Part shown: positions 17,232-24,575 of the stretch, in pieces
How positions within the stretch are numbered: position 1 is the first letter of the stretch
How the letters are laid out: each line of letters begins with the position of its first letter
DNA from: Pseudomonas sp. C1C7
Lineage (GTDB): Bacteria > Pseudomonadota > Gammaproteobacteria > Pseudomonadales > Pseudomonadaceae
Direction of reading: 5' to 3'
Length of the DNA: 34,258 bases
Assembly: GCF_013359595.1 (NCBI RefSeq)
Contig: NZ_JABFMP010000053.1
Location: 1-34,258, forward strand
Made by a program: the position numbers and the translations under genes
Notes under the pieces: model-generated
Databases searched by the model: none
What the model was told of the DNA's origin: nothing
The model's input: the letters and a program-made list of their open reading frames with translations, nothing else

Positions 17232-18116
17232 CTAACGCCGCAACCCCGCACAATGATCCTGCTCCGGCTGCGCCGCCGTAAACCACACATAATCCGCACT
17301 TTGCGCCGTCACCGTCCTGCCCACCTCGGCCAGGATCAGCACTGCATTCCCCTGACCAGCCCCAAGATCCTCGAGGTGCAGCGGCACCCCCAGATCCTTG
17401 CGCACATGGAACGCCCCGGCCAGCAACACCGCCGGCGTCGGCGCCGCCAGCAGGCGCTCGGCCATGCGTCGGTCGCGCTGCTGTTGCACGGCAAGCATCG
17501 CCGGCATCTGCTTCTGCGCAAGCAAGCCGCAGTGAGACTCGCGGATGTCGTCGAGCAAGGTCGCCTGAACCTGCTCGGTGGTGGAGGCCTTGCCCGTCAG
17601 CGTAGGGCGCTGCTTGTAGATCTGCATGATCTGCGCCCGATCCAGGTTGGCTGAAAGCAACGGATAAGGCTGACGCAGGGCATAGGTGACCAGCGCGCCA
17701 TAGAGGCCCCAGTCCCAATTGGCTTGCCAGGACAGCGCCTGATACGGATCGGCCGGCGGATCACCGACGCGGGTCGCCGCCTGCGCCGCATCGACTTTGG
17801 CCTGTTGATCGGGGTTGAGCATTTCCATCAGCAGGCTGCCTTGCGGGCGTTGTTTTGCCAGCTCGCGCAATAGCCACAATTGAAGGGCATGGTGATCCGG
17901 ATTGTCGTGTTGCTCGCCCACCAGCACCCGTGGTGCAGCGGCCAGGCGTTCGACCAGTTCCTGTGGCGTCAGGGTACGCCCGGTGGCCAGTTCGCGGATC
18001 ACGCCAAGGTCGCTGTGGGCGCGGCCTTGCGGTGCGATGGCCGCCGGTGGTGGTGCGACGAAATGGGATTGGCAGGCAGCCAAAAGGCTGAACAGGCACA
18101 GCAGCACAATACGCAT
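17232..18116 (-). CDS. ChaN-family (DUF399) haem/iron-related lipoprotein
   Basis: 294 residues. A short lipoprotein signal ends in LLAAC (Cys15), so it is lipid-anchored. The ChaN/DUF399 fold is shown by PRVLVGEQHDNPDHHALQLW (about 62-82) and LLAGAFHVRKDLGVPLHL (about 232-250). Campylobacter ChaN binds haem, and the P. aeruginosa phu haem-uptake operon ends in a gene of this kind (phuW). Here it follows hmuV by 36 nt on the same strand, matching that order. Role: probably haem handling at the membrane. Confidence 0.85.
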   Translation of the reverse strand: MRIVLLCLFSLLAACQSHFVAPPPAAIAPQGRAHSDLGVIRELATGRTLTPQELVERLAAAPRVLVGEQHDNPDHHALQLWLLRELAKQRPQGSLLMEMLNPDQQAKVDAAQAATRVGDPPADPYQALSWQANWDWGLYGALVTYALRQPYPLLSANLDRAQIMQIYKQRPTLTGKASTTEQVQATLLDDIRESHCGLLAQKQMPAMLAVQQQRDRRMAERLLAAPTPAVLLAGAFHVRKDLGVPLHLEDLGAGQGNAVLILAEVGRTVTAQSADYVWFTAAQPEQDHCAGLRR

Positions 18117-18152
18117 CGGATTTCCTTGTCAGGCGATGGCTTGCCGCGCACC

Positions 18153-18920
18153 TCAGCGCGCGATGATCAACGGGTGGCCGCGTTCCGGGTGGCGATGGAT
18201 CAGCACCTGCAACCCGTACACCGCCTCCACGGCCTCGGCCGTCAGTACCTCATCCGGCGGACCATAGGCGTGGGGACGCCCCTCCTGCAACAGTAGCAAC
18301 TGATCGCAGTAGCGTGCGGCCAGGTTGAGGTCGTGCAGGATCACCAGCACCGCCGCACCGCGCCCGGCGAAATCGCGTACCGCTTGCAGAATGGTGTGCT
18401 GGTGCAGCGGGTCGAGCATTGAGGTCGGTTCGTCGAGCAACAGAATCTGCCCTTCGGCGCCCGGCCACAGCTGCGCCAATACCCGCGCCAGGTGCACGCG
18501 CTGGCGCTCGCCACCGGACAACGCCAGATAACTGCGCCCGGCCAGGTGCAGGGCGTCGGCGGCACGCAGCGCCTCGGCGACGATTTCGGCATCGCGCGCG
18601 CGTCCGGTGGCGTAGGGCAGACGACCCATGCCAACCACTTCATTGACCGAAAAAGCGAAGTTCAGGCTCGAACTCTGGGGCAGCACCGCCAGGCGCTTGG
18701 CCCGCTCCTGGCCGGGCCAGTCGGCGAGGGCGCGGTCGTCGAGGCTGACCGTGCCTGCACTGGCCGGCAGTTCATCGCACAGCGCGGCGAGCAGGGTGCT
18801 TTTGCCGGCACCGTTGGGTCCCAGGACGCCGAGGACTTGCCCGGCCTGCAACTGGATATCGATGTCCGCCAGCACCGTGCGATTGCCACGGCGCACCAGC
18901 AAGTTGTTCGCCCGCAGCAT
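18153..18920 (-). CDS. hmuV: Haem ABC transporter ATP-binding protein
   Basis: 255 residues, a complete ABC ATPase. Walker A GPNGAGKST at about 34-42, Q-loop PQSSS, signature LSGGERQR at about 141-148, Walker B ILLLDEPTS and H-loop ILHDLN. Length and sequence fit the HmuV/PhuV type of the FecE family. The ATG at 18920 overlaps the permease stop (TGATG), showing translational coupling. It powers import of haem across the inner membrane with the permease next to it. Confidence 0.9.
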   Translation of the reverse strand: MLRANNLLVRRGNRTVLADIDIQLQAGQVLGVLGPNGAGKSTLLAALCDELPASAGTVSLDDRALADWPGQERAKRLAVLPQSSSLNFAFSVNEVVGMGRLPYATGRARDAEIVAEALRAADALHLAGRSYLALSGGERQRVHLARVLAQLWPGAEGQILLLDEPTSMLDPLHQHTILQAVRDFAGRGAAVLVILHDLNLAARYCDQLLLLQEGRPHAYGPPDEVLTAEAVEAVYGLQVLIHRHPERGHPLIIAR

Positions 18921-19957
18921 CAGGTGCGCCCCCGTACCAGCAAATAGAGGAAGAAGGGTGCGCCAATCAGCGCGGTGACGATGCCGATGGGCAATTCGGC
19001 CGGCGCCAGCAGCAGGCGGGCGACCAGATCGGCCAGTAACAGCAGGCTGGCACCGGCGAGCAGGGACGCGGGCAGCAGCACCCGGTGATCGGGACCGACC
19101 AACAGGCGCATCAGGTGCGGCACCACCAGACCGATGAAACCGATCAGGCCCGCAGCCGCCACGGCGGCACCGACGCCCAGTGCCGTGCACAGCACCAGTT
19201 CAAGCTTGATCCGCTCGACATTGAAGCCCAGATGCCGGGCTTCGGATTCACCCAACAGCATCGCATTGAGCGCCGCGGCGCGACGCGGCAACCATAACGC
19301 CACGCCGATTGCCACGATCAGCAACGGCCACAACCGCGGATAGCTGGCACCGTTAAGGCTGCCCAGGTTCCAGAAGGTCAGGGTACGCAAGGTGGCGTCG
19401 TCCGCCAGGTAGGTGAACAGACCGACCCCGGCACCGGCCATGGCGGTCATCGCCACACCTGCAAGGAGCATGGTGGCGACGTTGGTCTGGCCGTTGCTGC
19501 GGCCGAAGCGATACACCACCGCCGTGACGATCAGACCGCCAACGAAGGCGCAAAGAGACAGCAGATAAGGTTCGATCGCCGGTGACAACCCTCCCAGCAG
19601 GCTGCCGCCAACAATGGCGATGGCCGCACCCAGCGCCGCGCCACCGGCAACCCCCACCAGCCCCGGATCGGCCAGCGGGTTGCGAAACAATCCCTGCATG
19701 GCCACGCCGGACAACGCCAGCACCGAACCGACCGCGATGCCGAGCAGACTGCGCGGCAGGCGGATCTGGCCGAGGATCAGTTCCGCCTGTTGCGTGTCGC
19801 TGCCGTTCACTGGCAATCCGAGCAGACGCAGGCCGGCGAGCAAGGTGTCACTCAGTGGCAGGCTGACAGGGCCCAGAGCCAGGGACAGCCAGAACACCAG
19901 CAGCAGTAACAGCCCGAGAGTAATCAGCATCGGCCGCGGCCGGACGATGGCCGTCAT
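18920..19957 (-). CDS. hmuU: Haem ABC transporter permease (FecCD family)
   Basis: 345 residues with about ten hydrophobic helices. FecCD hallmarks are present: RLPRSLLGIAVGSVLALSGVAMQGLFRNPLADP (about 68-100, described by position) and GFIGLVVPHLMR (about 278-289), the cytoplasmic coupling helix. Of FecCD subtypes it looks most like HmuU/PhuU; a B12 or siderophore permease is possible but the ATPase and ChaN-like neighbours favour haem. No substrate-binding protein gene lies upstream: the next full gene is a catalase. The start overlaps a 16-codon frame at 19954-20004. Confidence 0.88.
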   Translation of the reverse strand: MTAIVRPRPMLITLGLLLLLVFWLSLALGPVSLPLSDTLLAGLRLLGLPVNGSDTQQAELILGQIRLPRSLLGIAVGSVLALSGVAMQGLFRNPLADPGLVGVAGGAALGAAIAIVGGSLLGGLSPAIEPYLLSLCAFVGGLIVTAVVYRFGRSNGQTNVATMLLAGVAMTAMAGAGVGLFTYLADDATLRTLTFWNLGSLNGASYPRLWPLLIVAIGVALWLPRRAAALNAMLLGESEARHLGFNVERIKLELVLCTALGVGAAVAAAGLIGFIGLVVPHLMRLLVGPDHRVLLPASLLAGASLLLLADLVARLLLAPAELPIGIVTALIGAPFFLYLLVRGRT

Positions 19958-20004
19958 GAGACAAGCGCCGAACCGGCGAGGGCCGGCAGAGAGATCATTC
20001 GCAT
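19954..20004 (-). pseudogene. Possible remnant of the haem-binding protein gene (hmuT)
   Basis: A 16-codon frame, MRMISLPALAGSALVS, stops at TGA overlapping the hmuU ATG (ATGA), the junction usually made by the preceding hmuT gene. The peptide looks like the beginning of an export signal. One reading is an internal deletion that joined the first codons of hmuT to its last ones; a short leader peptide is the alternative. The ribosome site is weak. Confidence 0.3.
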
Positions 20005-20116
20005 CAGGGGATTTTCCGTGGTCGGTCAGACGGCTATCAAACCGTCACAGCCGCAGATAATGCCACCTGGCCACGGTGGGGGATAGTTTGTTGCGAAATG
20101 TTCGCGTCTATAAGAC

Positions 20117-20146
20117 CGCCTTCGCGGGCAAGCCTCGCTCCTACAG
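20117..20146. repeat. REP-like unit, family A (inverted orientation)
   Basis: CGCCTTCGCGGGCAAGCCTC followed by GCTCCTACAG is the reverse complement of the unit at 17175. A degenerate second copy, CTGTGGGAGCGGGCTTCGGG (20186-20205), abuts the catalase stop. The haem-transport block is thus bounded on both sides by related units. Confidence 0.65.
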
Positions 20147-20206
20147 GTCCTGGTCGCGCACAAAATTTGTGGACGGCGCAAAAAACTGTGGGAGCGGGCT
20201 TCGGGT

Positions 20207-21649
20207 TTACTCGGCGATCAGCGCCAAGGCACGGGAAACGCCTGCACCGTAAAACGGATCCGCCAGGGTGCAATGGTTGATGTGCCGTTGCTGCACCGCC
20301 TGGGAAACCCCGCTCAACGAGCGTGCGGTGTTATCGAACAGGGCCTGTTTCTCCGCGCCCGTCATCAGGCGGAACAGGTCGCCCGGTTGCTGGAAATGGT
20401 CCTCGTCCACGCGATGATCCCAATGGCCGGCGGCGCCGGAGATCTTCAGTGGCGGCTCGCGGAAGTCCGGCTGGTCGGCCCAGTCGCCCTGGCTGTTGGG
20501 CACGTAGGCCAGTTGACCACCGTGGTTGCCGTCCACGCGCATGGCGCCGTCGCGGTGGAAGCTGTGCACCGGGCAGCGCGGGGCGTTGACCGGGATCTGG
20601 TGATGGTTGACCCCCAGTCGATAACGCGCCGCGTCACCGTAGGAAAACAGCCGCGCCTGCAGCATCCGGTCCGGCGAGAAACCGATGCCGGGCACCACGT
20701 TGGAGGGCGAAAACGCTGCCTGCTCGACTTCGGCGAACACGTTCTGCGGATTGCGGTTGAGTTCGAAGTAGCCCACCTCGATCAACGGGTAATCGTGGTG
20801 CGACCAGACCTTGGTCAGGTCGAACGGATTGACCTCGTGCTCGTGGGCCTGCTCTTCAGTCATGACCTGAATGTAGAAGGTCCAGCGCGGGAAGTTGCCC
20901 GCTTCAATGCTGTCGAACAGATCCCGCTGGTGACTTTCCCGATCCTGGCCGATCAGTTGCGCCGACTGCGCATCGCTCAGGTTCTCGATGCCCTGCTGCG
21001 ACTTGAAGGTGAACTTGACCCAGTGCCGTTCGTTGTTGGCGTTGATCAGGCTGAAGGTGTGGCTGCCAAAGCCATGCATGTGCCGATAGGTGCGCGGAAT
21101 GCCGCGCTCGCTCATGACGATGGTCACCTGGTGCAGGGCCTCGGGCAGCGAGGTCCAGAAATCCCAGTTGCTCTGCGCGCTGCGCATGCCGGTGCGCGGG
21201 TCGCGCTTGACCGCGTGGTTGAGGTCCGGGAAACGCAGCGGATCGCGGAAGAAGAACACCGGGGTGTTGTTGCCCACCAGGTCCCAGTTACCTTGCTCGG
21301 TGTAGAACTTCAGGGCAAAACCACGGATATCGCGCTCGGCATCCGCCGCACCGCGCTCGCCGGCCACGGTGGAAAATCGGGTGAAGATCGGCGTCTGCTT
21401 GCCCACTTCCGAGAACAGCCGGGCCTTGGTGTAGCGCGTCACGTCATGGGTGACGGTGAAGGTGCCATAGGCGCCGGAACCCTTGGCGTGCATGCGGCGC
21501 TCGGGAATCACTTCGCGATCGAAGTGCGCGAGTTTTTCCAGCAGCCAGACGTCTTGCAGCAGGGCAGGGCCACGAGGCCCGGCGGTCTGGATATTGAAGT
21601 TATCGGCGACCGGTGCGCCGTTGATTGAAGTCAGTTTGTCTTTTGCCAT
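20207..21649 (-). CDS. Monofunctional haem catalase (small-subunit type)
   Basis: 480 residues, the size of clade 3 KatA-type catalases. It breaks down hydrogen peroxide. Visible active-site residues: His54 in RRMHAKGSGAYG, Asn at about 127 in VGNNTPVFFFRD, and the proximal haem tyrosine in RLFSYGDAARYRLG (about 337). There is no signal peptide, so it is cytoplasmic. ATG at 21649 begins MAKDKLTSINGAPV, a standard catalase start. It lies 89 nt after a receiver-only response regulator on the same strand, in a neighbourhood with a Dps-like protein. I see no OxyR site. Confidence 0.95.
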   Translation of the reverse strand: MAKDKLTSINGAPVADNFNIQTAGPRGPALLQDVWLLEKLAHFDREVIPERRMHAKGSGAYGTFTVTHDVTRYTKARLFSEVGKQTPIFTRFSTVAGERGAADAERDIRGFALKFYTEQGNWDLVGNNTPVFFFRDPLRFPDLNHAVKRDPRTGMRSAQSNWDFWTSLPEALHQVTIVMSERGIPRTYRHMHGFGSHTFSLINANNERHWVKFTFKSQQGIENLSDAQSAQLIGQDRESHQRDLFDSIEAGNFPRWTFYIQVMTEEQAHEHEVNPFDLTKVWSHHDYPLIEVGYFELNRNPQNVFAEVEQAAFSPSNVVPGIGFSPDRMLQARLFSYGDAARYRLGVNHHQIPVNAPRCPVHSFHRDGAMRVDGNHGGQLAYVPNSQGDWADQPDFREPPLKISGAAGHWDHRVDEDHFQQPGDLFRLMTGAEKQALFDNTARSLSGVSQAVQQRHINHCTLADPFYGAGVSRALALIAE

Positions 21650-21738
21650 GGCACGGTTGTTCCAGGTTGAGGTTTTAGTTGTATTAAAAGAGGGAGTTTG
21701 TGCAACTAACAAAACGCGATTTATTTGTTAAACGGTGA

Positions 21739-22113
21739 TCAAGTCCTGCGCTCGAGAATCGTTTCAATACAGTCCAGCAGTGCCCGTGCATCGAAAGGTT
21801 TGGCGAAGTAGCCTTCGGGTGTTCGTACATTGGCGCTGAACTTCGGCGGCAGGCCTGACTTTCCGGTTATGAACAGTGTGGGAATATGGGTGTTCCTCGC
21901 GGCCAGCGCCTCGTACATCTCCACACCGCCCATGCCGGGCATCTGGATATCCGAAATCAGGCAGTCGGTCTGCGCAGGACCACTGGATTGAAGAAAGGCG
22001 TAGGCACTGTTGTAGGTATTTACTGTGTAACCGTAAGAGCGCAATAAACTGTCCAGTGAGACAAGAATGAGTTCGTCATCATCAACAACAGAAATAACAG
22101 GTGCGTTAAACAT
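21739..22113 (-). CDS. Single-domain response regulator (receiver only)
   Basis: 124 residues, one CheY/FixJ-type receiver and no output domain. Acidic pocket VVDDDE (10-14), phosphorylation site Asp55 in ISDIQMPGMGG, Thr83 in FITGKSG and Lys105 in FAKPFD. The start at 22113 has AAGGTC upstream; the in-frame ATG at 22131 has no site. It is a close paralogue of the receiver at 28959-29324, with the same active residues at the same positions and a matching promoter. Likely role: phosphate sink or carrier in a relay with the local PAS kinases. Confidence 0.9.
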   Translation of the reverse strand: MFNAPVISVVDDDELILVSLDSLLRSYGYTVNTYNSAYAFLQSSGPAQTDCLISDIQMPGMGGVEMYEALAARNTHIPTLFITGKSGLPPKFSANVRTPEGYFAKPFDARALLDCIETILERRT

Positions 22114-22166
22114 GTAAAGACCTTGCGTCATTGCGTGTGGCGCTAAGTGGCGCCCGCCATACTTGC

Positions 22167-22210
22167 AAGATACGCGCTCAAAAAAAGCGGAACAGTATAC
22201 GTGCGTATGT
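22167..22210 (-). promoter_or_regulatory. Promoter/operator of the receiver-only gene
   Basis: Minus strand: ACATACG-CA-CGTATAC (22210-22195), then TATCTT starting at 22172, 38 nt from the operator start. The block aligns without gaps to 29379-29422, upstream of the paralogous receiver, and similarity continues to TTGCA and ATGGCGG just downstream. The GTATACT inside the operator could itself be a -10 (RpoS-like). Confidence 0.5.
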
Positions 22211-22273
22211 TTGGTTGTTTTTTTAGCGGGCGCTGCGACGGGTTATCAATATCAACAAGCGAAATGAATTGCT

Positions 22274-22801
22274 TCAGGATTGCTCGTGGGTCAGGTGGTC
22301 TTCGATCAGGGTAAGAAAGTGGGCGTTGTGCCGGGTGCAGTCTTCGAACAGGCGCCGACTGGCCGGGTCCTTGCGATCGATGGCGCATTCGCGGTAATCA
22401 CGCAGCAGGGTGTCGACCGCCCGCAGCCGCCGGGCACTGCGGGCGATGCCCGTCATGCAGTCGGCAAAACACGCAGGTTCGAGGATGTCATTGATCTGGT
22501 AGAGCGCCTCGGTCTCGGCGTGACCGCCAAGGTCGCCGATGGCAGAGGCGAGAAAGTCGACATAAAGGGTATTGGCGCGCACCAGGCGATTGAACAATTG
22601 CTGCACCGGCAGGAAGCTGACGTTTCTCAGCTTCTGCTGGCCGCATTTGAGCTGCGCCAGCAGCGTCAGTGCGGTGCCGAGGGTATCGGTCAGCGCTTCG
22701 ATGACTTCCACGCGCTCGGCGGTCGACAAGGAGGTGTGCGCACCATAACGGCTGATGCGTAACGGATGACTGACGATGTACAGCCCTTTCAATGCGTTCA
22801 T
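22274..22801 (-). CDS. Dps/ferritin-like protein lacking the usual ferroxidase ligands
   Basis: 175 residues, largely helical. The segment LRNVSFLPVQQLFNRLVRAN and the following TLYVDFLASAIGDLGGHAE (about 58-96) align with the Dps core, where Dps proteins have HWNV-x-G-x-x-F-x-x-LHELFD and LGG-x-A. At the iron-ligand positions (His, Asp, Glu in Dps) I read Leu, Asn and Arg, so ferroxidase activity is doubtful. ATG at 22801 is preceded by a GGGGACGG-like stretch. Divergent from the MscS/cNMP gene across a palindromic operator. Could bind DNA or act as a structural relative only. Confidence 0.65.
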   Translation of the reverse strand: MNALKGLYIVSHPLRISRYGAHTSLSTAERVEVIEALTDTLGTALTLLAQLKCGQQKLRNVSFLPVQQLFNRLVRANTLYVDFLASAIGDLGGHAETEALYQINDILEPACFADCMTGIARSARRLRAVDTLLRDYRECAIDRKDPASRRLFEDCTRHNAHFLTLIEDHLTHEQS

Positions 22802-22907
22802 GAAAACCGTCCCCAGACCGGCGCCGCGGCGCGATGAGTTGATTCATTCCAGGCCTCCAGCGTAAGTCTGCGCGTGCGCGAGAACACTCCTACTTCGGGA
22901 CGGCAGG

Positions 22908-22967
22908 CTAGTACATGGGTTAAGGCTCCTCATACCGGGGTATGAGTGGCTAGCACTGAGGTAGAAG
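22908..22967. promoter_or_regulatory. Palindromic operator with two divergent -10 elements
   Basis: TCATACC-GG-GGTATGA (22930-22945) is a perfect 7-2-7 palindrome. TAGAAG begins 32 nt after its first base on the plus strand (22962-22967, towards the MscS/cNMP gene). TACTAG begins 32 nt from its first base on the minus strand (22913-22908, towards the Dps-like gene). One bound dimer could activate both genes. Confidence 0.6.
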
Positions 22968-23029
22968 TGCCCCGCGCAAAACGGCGTCATACAGTGCAGG
23001 GACAATCGGCGCTTGCGGAGAAATCACTC

Positions 23030-24463
23030 ATGTTCACCTTCCTGCAGGCTCATCCGTTGATCTGCGGGGTCATCCTGATCCTGATCGATCTTGCGCTCTG
23101 GCAAATGGTCGGCCCCGCGCGGCACAACCTGCGCCTGTGTGCGCGCATCGTCGTTTTCGTGGCCTTCAGCGCGGTCATGAGCGCCGCCGGCATCAGTCCC
23201 CTGCAACCGCCGCTGTGGCCGGATGACGCCGTGCTCAACCTGATGGGGACGGTGCTGGGGATCGGCTGGTGGATCTTCGCCGCCCGGACCCTGACCATCA
23301 TCCTCGGCTATGGCCTGATGTCCCGCGCCGGACACAGCGCGCGTTTGCTCTACGACCTGATGGGCGCGGTGATCTTCCTGATCGCCATTGTTGCCGCCGC
23401 GGCGTACGTGTTGCAGTTGCCGGTCAAGGGTTTGCTGGCGACTTCAGGGGCGATGGCGATCATCGTCGGTCTGGCGCTGCAAAGCACCCTGAGCGATGTG
23501 TTTTCCGGGATCGTGCTCAACACCACCAAGCCCTACCAGCTCAATGACCGGATCTCCATCGATGGCACCCAGGGCAAGGTGGTGGAGATCGACTGGCGCA
23601 CCACGCACCTGATGACGGACATGGGCGGCATCGCGGTGGTGCCCAACTCGGTGGCGGCGAAGGCGCGGATCATCAATTTCAGCCGGCCGGGGGACGTCAA
23701 CGGCATCAGCGTGACCATCGCCGTACCCGCCAGCGTGCGCCCGCGCCGGGCGATCGATGCCCTGGAGAAAACCCTGCGCGGCACCCGGGCCTTGTTGCAA
23801 ACCCATTCGGCCAAGGTCTCGGTAAAAAGCTCGCATCTGGAATACACCGAATACGAGCTCAAGGGTTTTATCGCCTCGTCCAAGCACAAGAACGAAGTGT
23901 GCAACCTGATGTTCGACCTCGCCCACAGACACCTCGAAGCCGCCGGTGTCAGCTGGGGTTTCGGCCAGGAAGAACAGCTGTGGAACCGTCAGCGTCGGTT
24001 GATCGAGGATGTGCGGATTTTCCGCTCGCTGAGCAACGACGAGCGCGACCGCGTGGCCCGGGAAATGACGCCGGTGGACTACCAGGCCGATGAGGTCATC
24101 CTGGCCTTCGGTGAGATTGCCGAGTGCCTGATGATCATCAGCACCGGGGTGGTGTCGGTGGCGATCCACGACGATGAAAAGCTGGTGGAAGCCGGGCGCA
24201 TGGGGCCGGGCGAGGTGCTGGGCGAGGAGGGGATTCTTGCCGACAAACCGTCGCGGGGCGAGTTTCGCAGCATCACCAGCGGCCGCTTGTTCCGCATCGA
24301 GAAGCACGTGTTCGGCAACCAGCTCGAACACCTGGGCGACCTGAAAAGCGCCCTGAGCCACCTGCAGGACCAACGCCAGGAAATCCGCGAAACCCTGGTG
24401 ATGCAAAAGCCGGCGGAGGTCAAGCGCAGCAGTCTGTTTCAGTGGCTCCTGCAACGCCGGTAA
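23030..24463 (+). CDS. MscS-family channel with C-terminal cyclic-nucleotide-binding domain
   Basis: 477 residues. Four or five N-terminal membrane helices (about 5-150) lead into the MscS pore helix and beta domain (SGAMAIIVGLALQSTLSDVF, about 135-155; NDRISIDGTQGKVVEIDWRTT, about 174-194; VVPNS). After the MscS C-domain comes a cNMP-binding domain (about 335-450) with GPGEVLGEEGILADKPSRGE. This fits the bCNG family: MscS-related channels thought to respond to cyclic nucleotides, with reduced mechanosensitivity. ATG at 23030 follows GGAG; the frame upstream to 22946 overlaps the operator and is not used. It shares the palindromic operator with the Dps-like gene. Confidence 0.88.
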   Translation: MFTFLQAHPLICGVILILIDLALWQMVGPARHNLRLCARIVVFVAFSAVMSAAGISPLQPPLWPDDAVLNLMGTVLGIGWWIFAARTLTIILGYGLMSRAGHSARLLYDLMGAVIFLIAIVAAAAYVLQLPVKGLLATSGAMAIIVGLALQSTLSDVFSGIVLNTTKPYQLNDRISIDGTQGKVVEIDWRTTHLMTDMGGIAVVPNSVAAKARIINFSRPGDVNGISVTIAVPASVRPRRAIDALEKTLRGTRALLQTHSAKVSVKSSHLEYTEYELKGFIASSKHKNEVCNLMFDLAHRHLEAAGVSWGFGQEEQLWNRQRRLIEDVRIFRSLSNDERDRVAREMTPVDYQADEVILAFGEIAECLMIISTGVVSVAIHDDEKLVEAGRMGPGEVLGEEGILADKPSRGEFRSITSGRLFRIEKHVFGNQLEHLGDLKSALSHLQDQRQEIRETLVMQKPAEVKRSSLFQWLLQRR

Positions 24464-24472
24464 ACACAATTG

Positions 24473-24574
24473 CTGCAGGCGCGAGCACGCTCGCGATGGT
24501 CGTTAACGATAACGCGGGCTGTCTGGTTTCCCGTGTTGTCTGGTCGTCCATCGCGAGCGTGCTCGCTCCTGCAG
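24473..24574. repeat. REP-like inverted pair, family A
   Basis: Arms 24473-24499 and 24548-24574 (27 nt each, one mismatch) are of the CTGCAGG(A/C)GCGAGCACGC type, with 48 nt between. The pair sits between convergent genes, and its right end touches the stop of the GATase1-like gene at 24576. Confidence 0.85.
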
Positions 24575-24575
24575 G

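Noticed and set aside
20005..20116. Search for a Fur box in front of the haem transporter genes
   Set aside because: Only partial matches such as GATAATGCC were seen; nothing close enough to the 19-bp Fur consensus to report.
20273..21628. A 451-codon plus-strand frame
   Set aside because: Antisense of the catalase; no domain signature and no ribosome site.
21650..21738. Possible shared operator upstream of the catalase (TAATACA around 21680-21686)
   Set aside because: The second half-site is absent and no -10-like hexamer lies 32 nt downstream.
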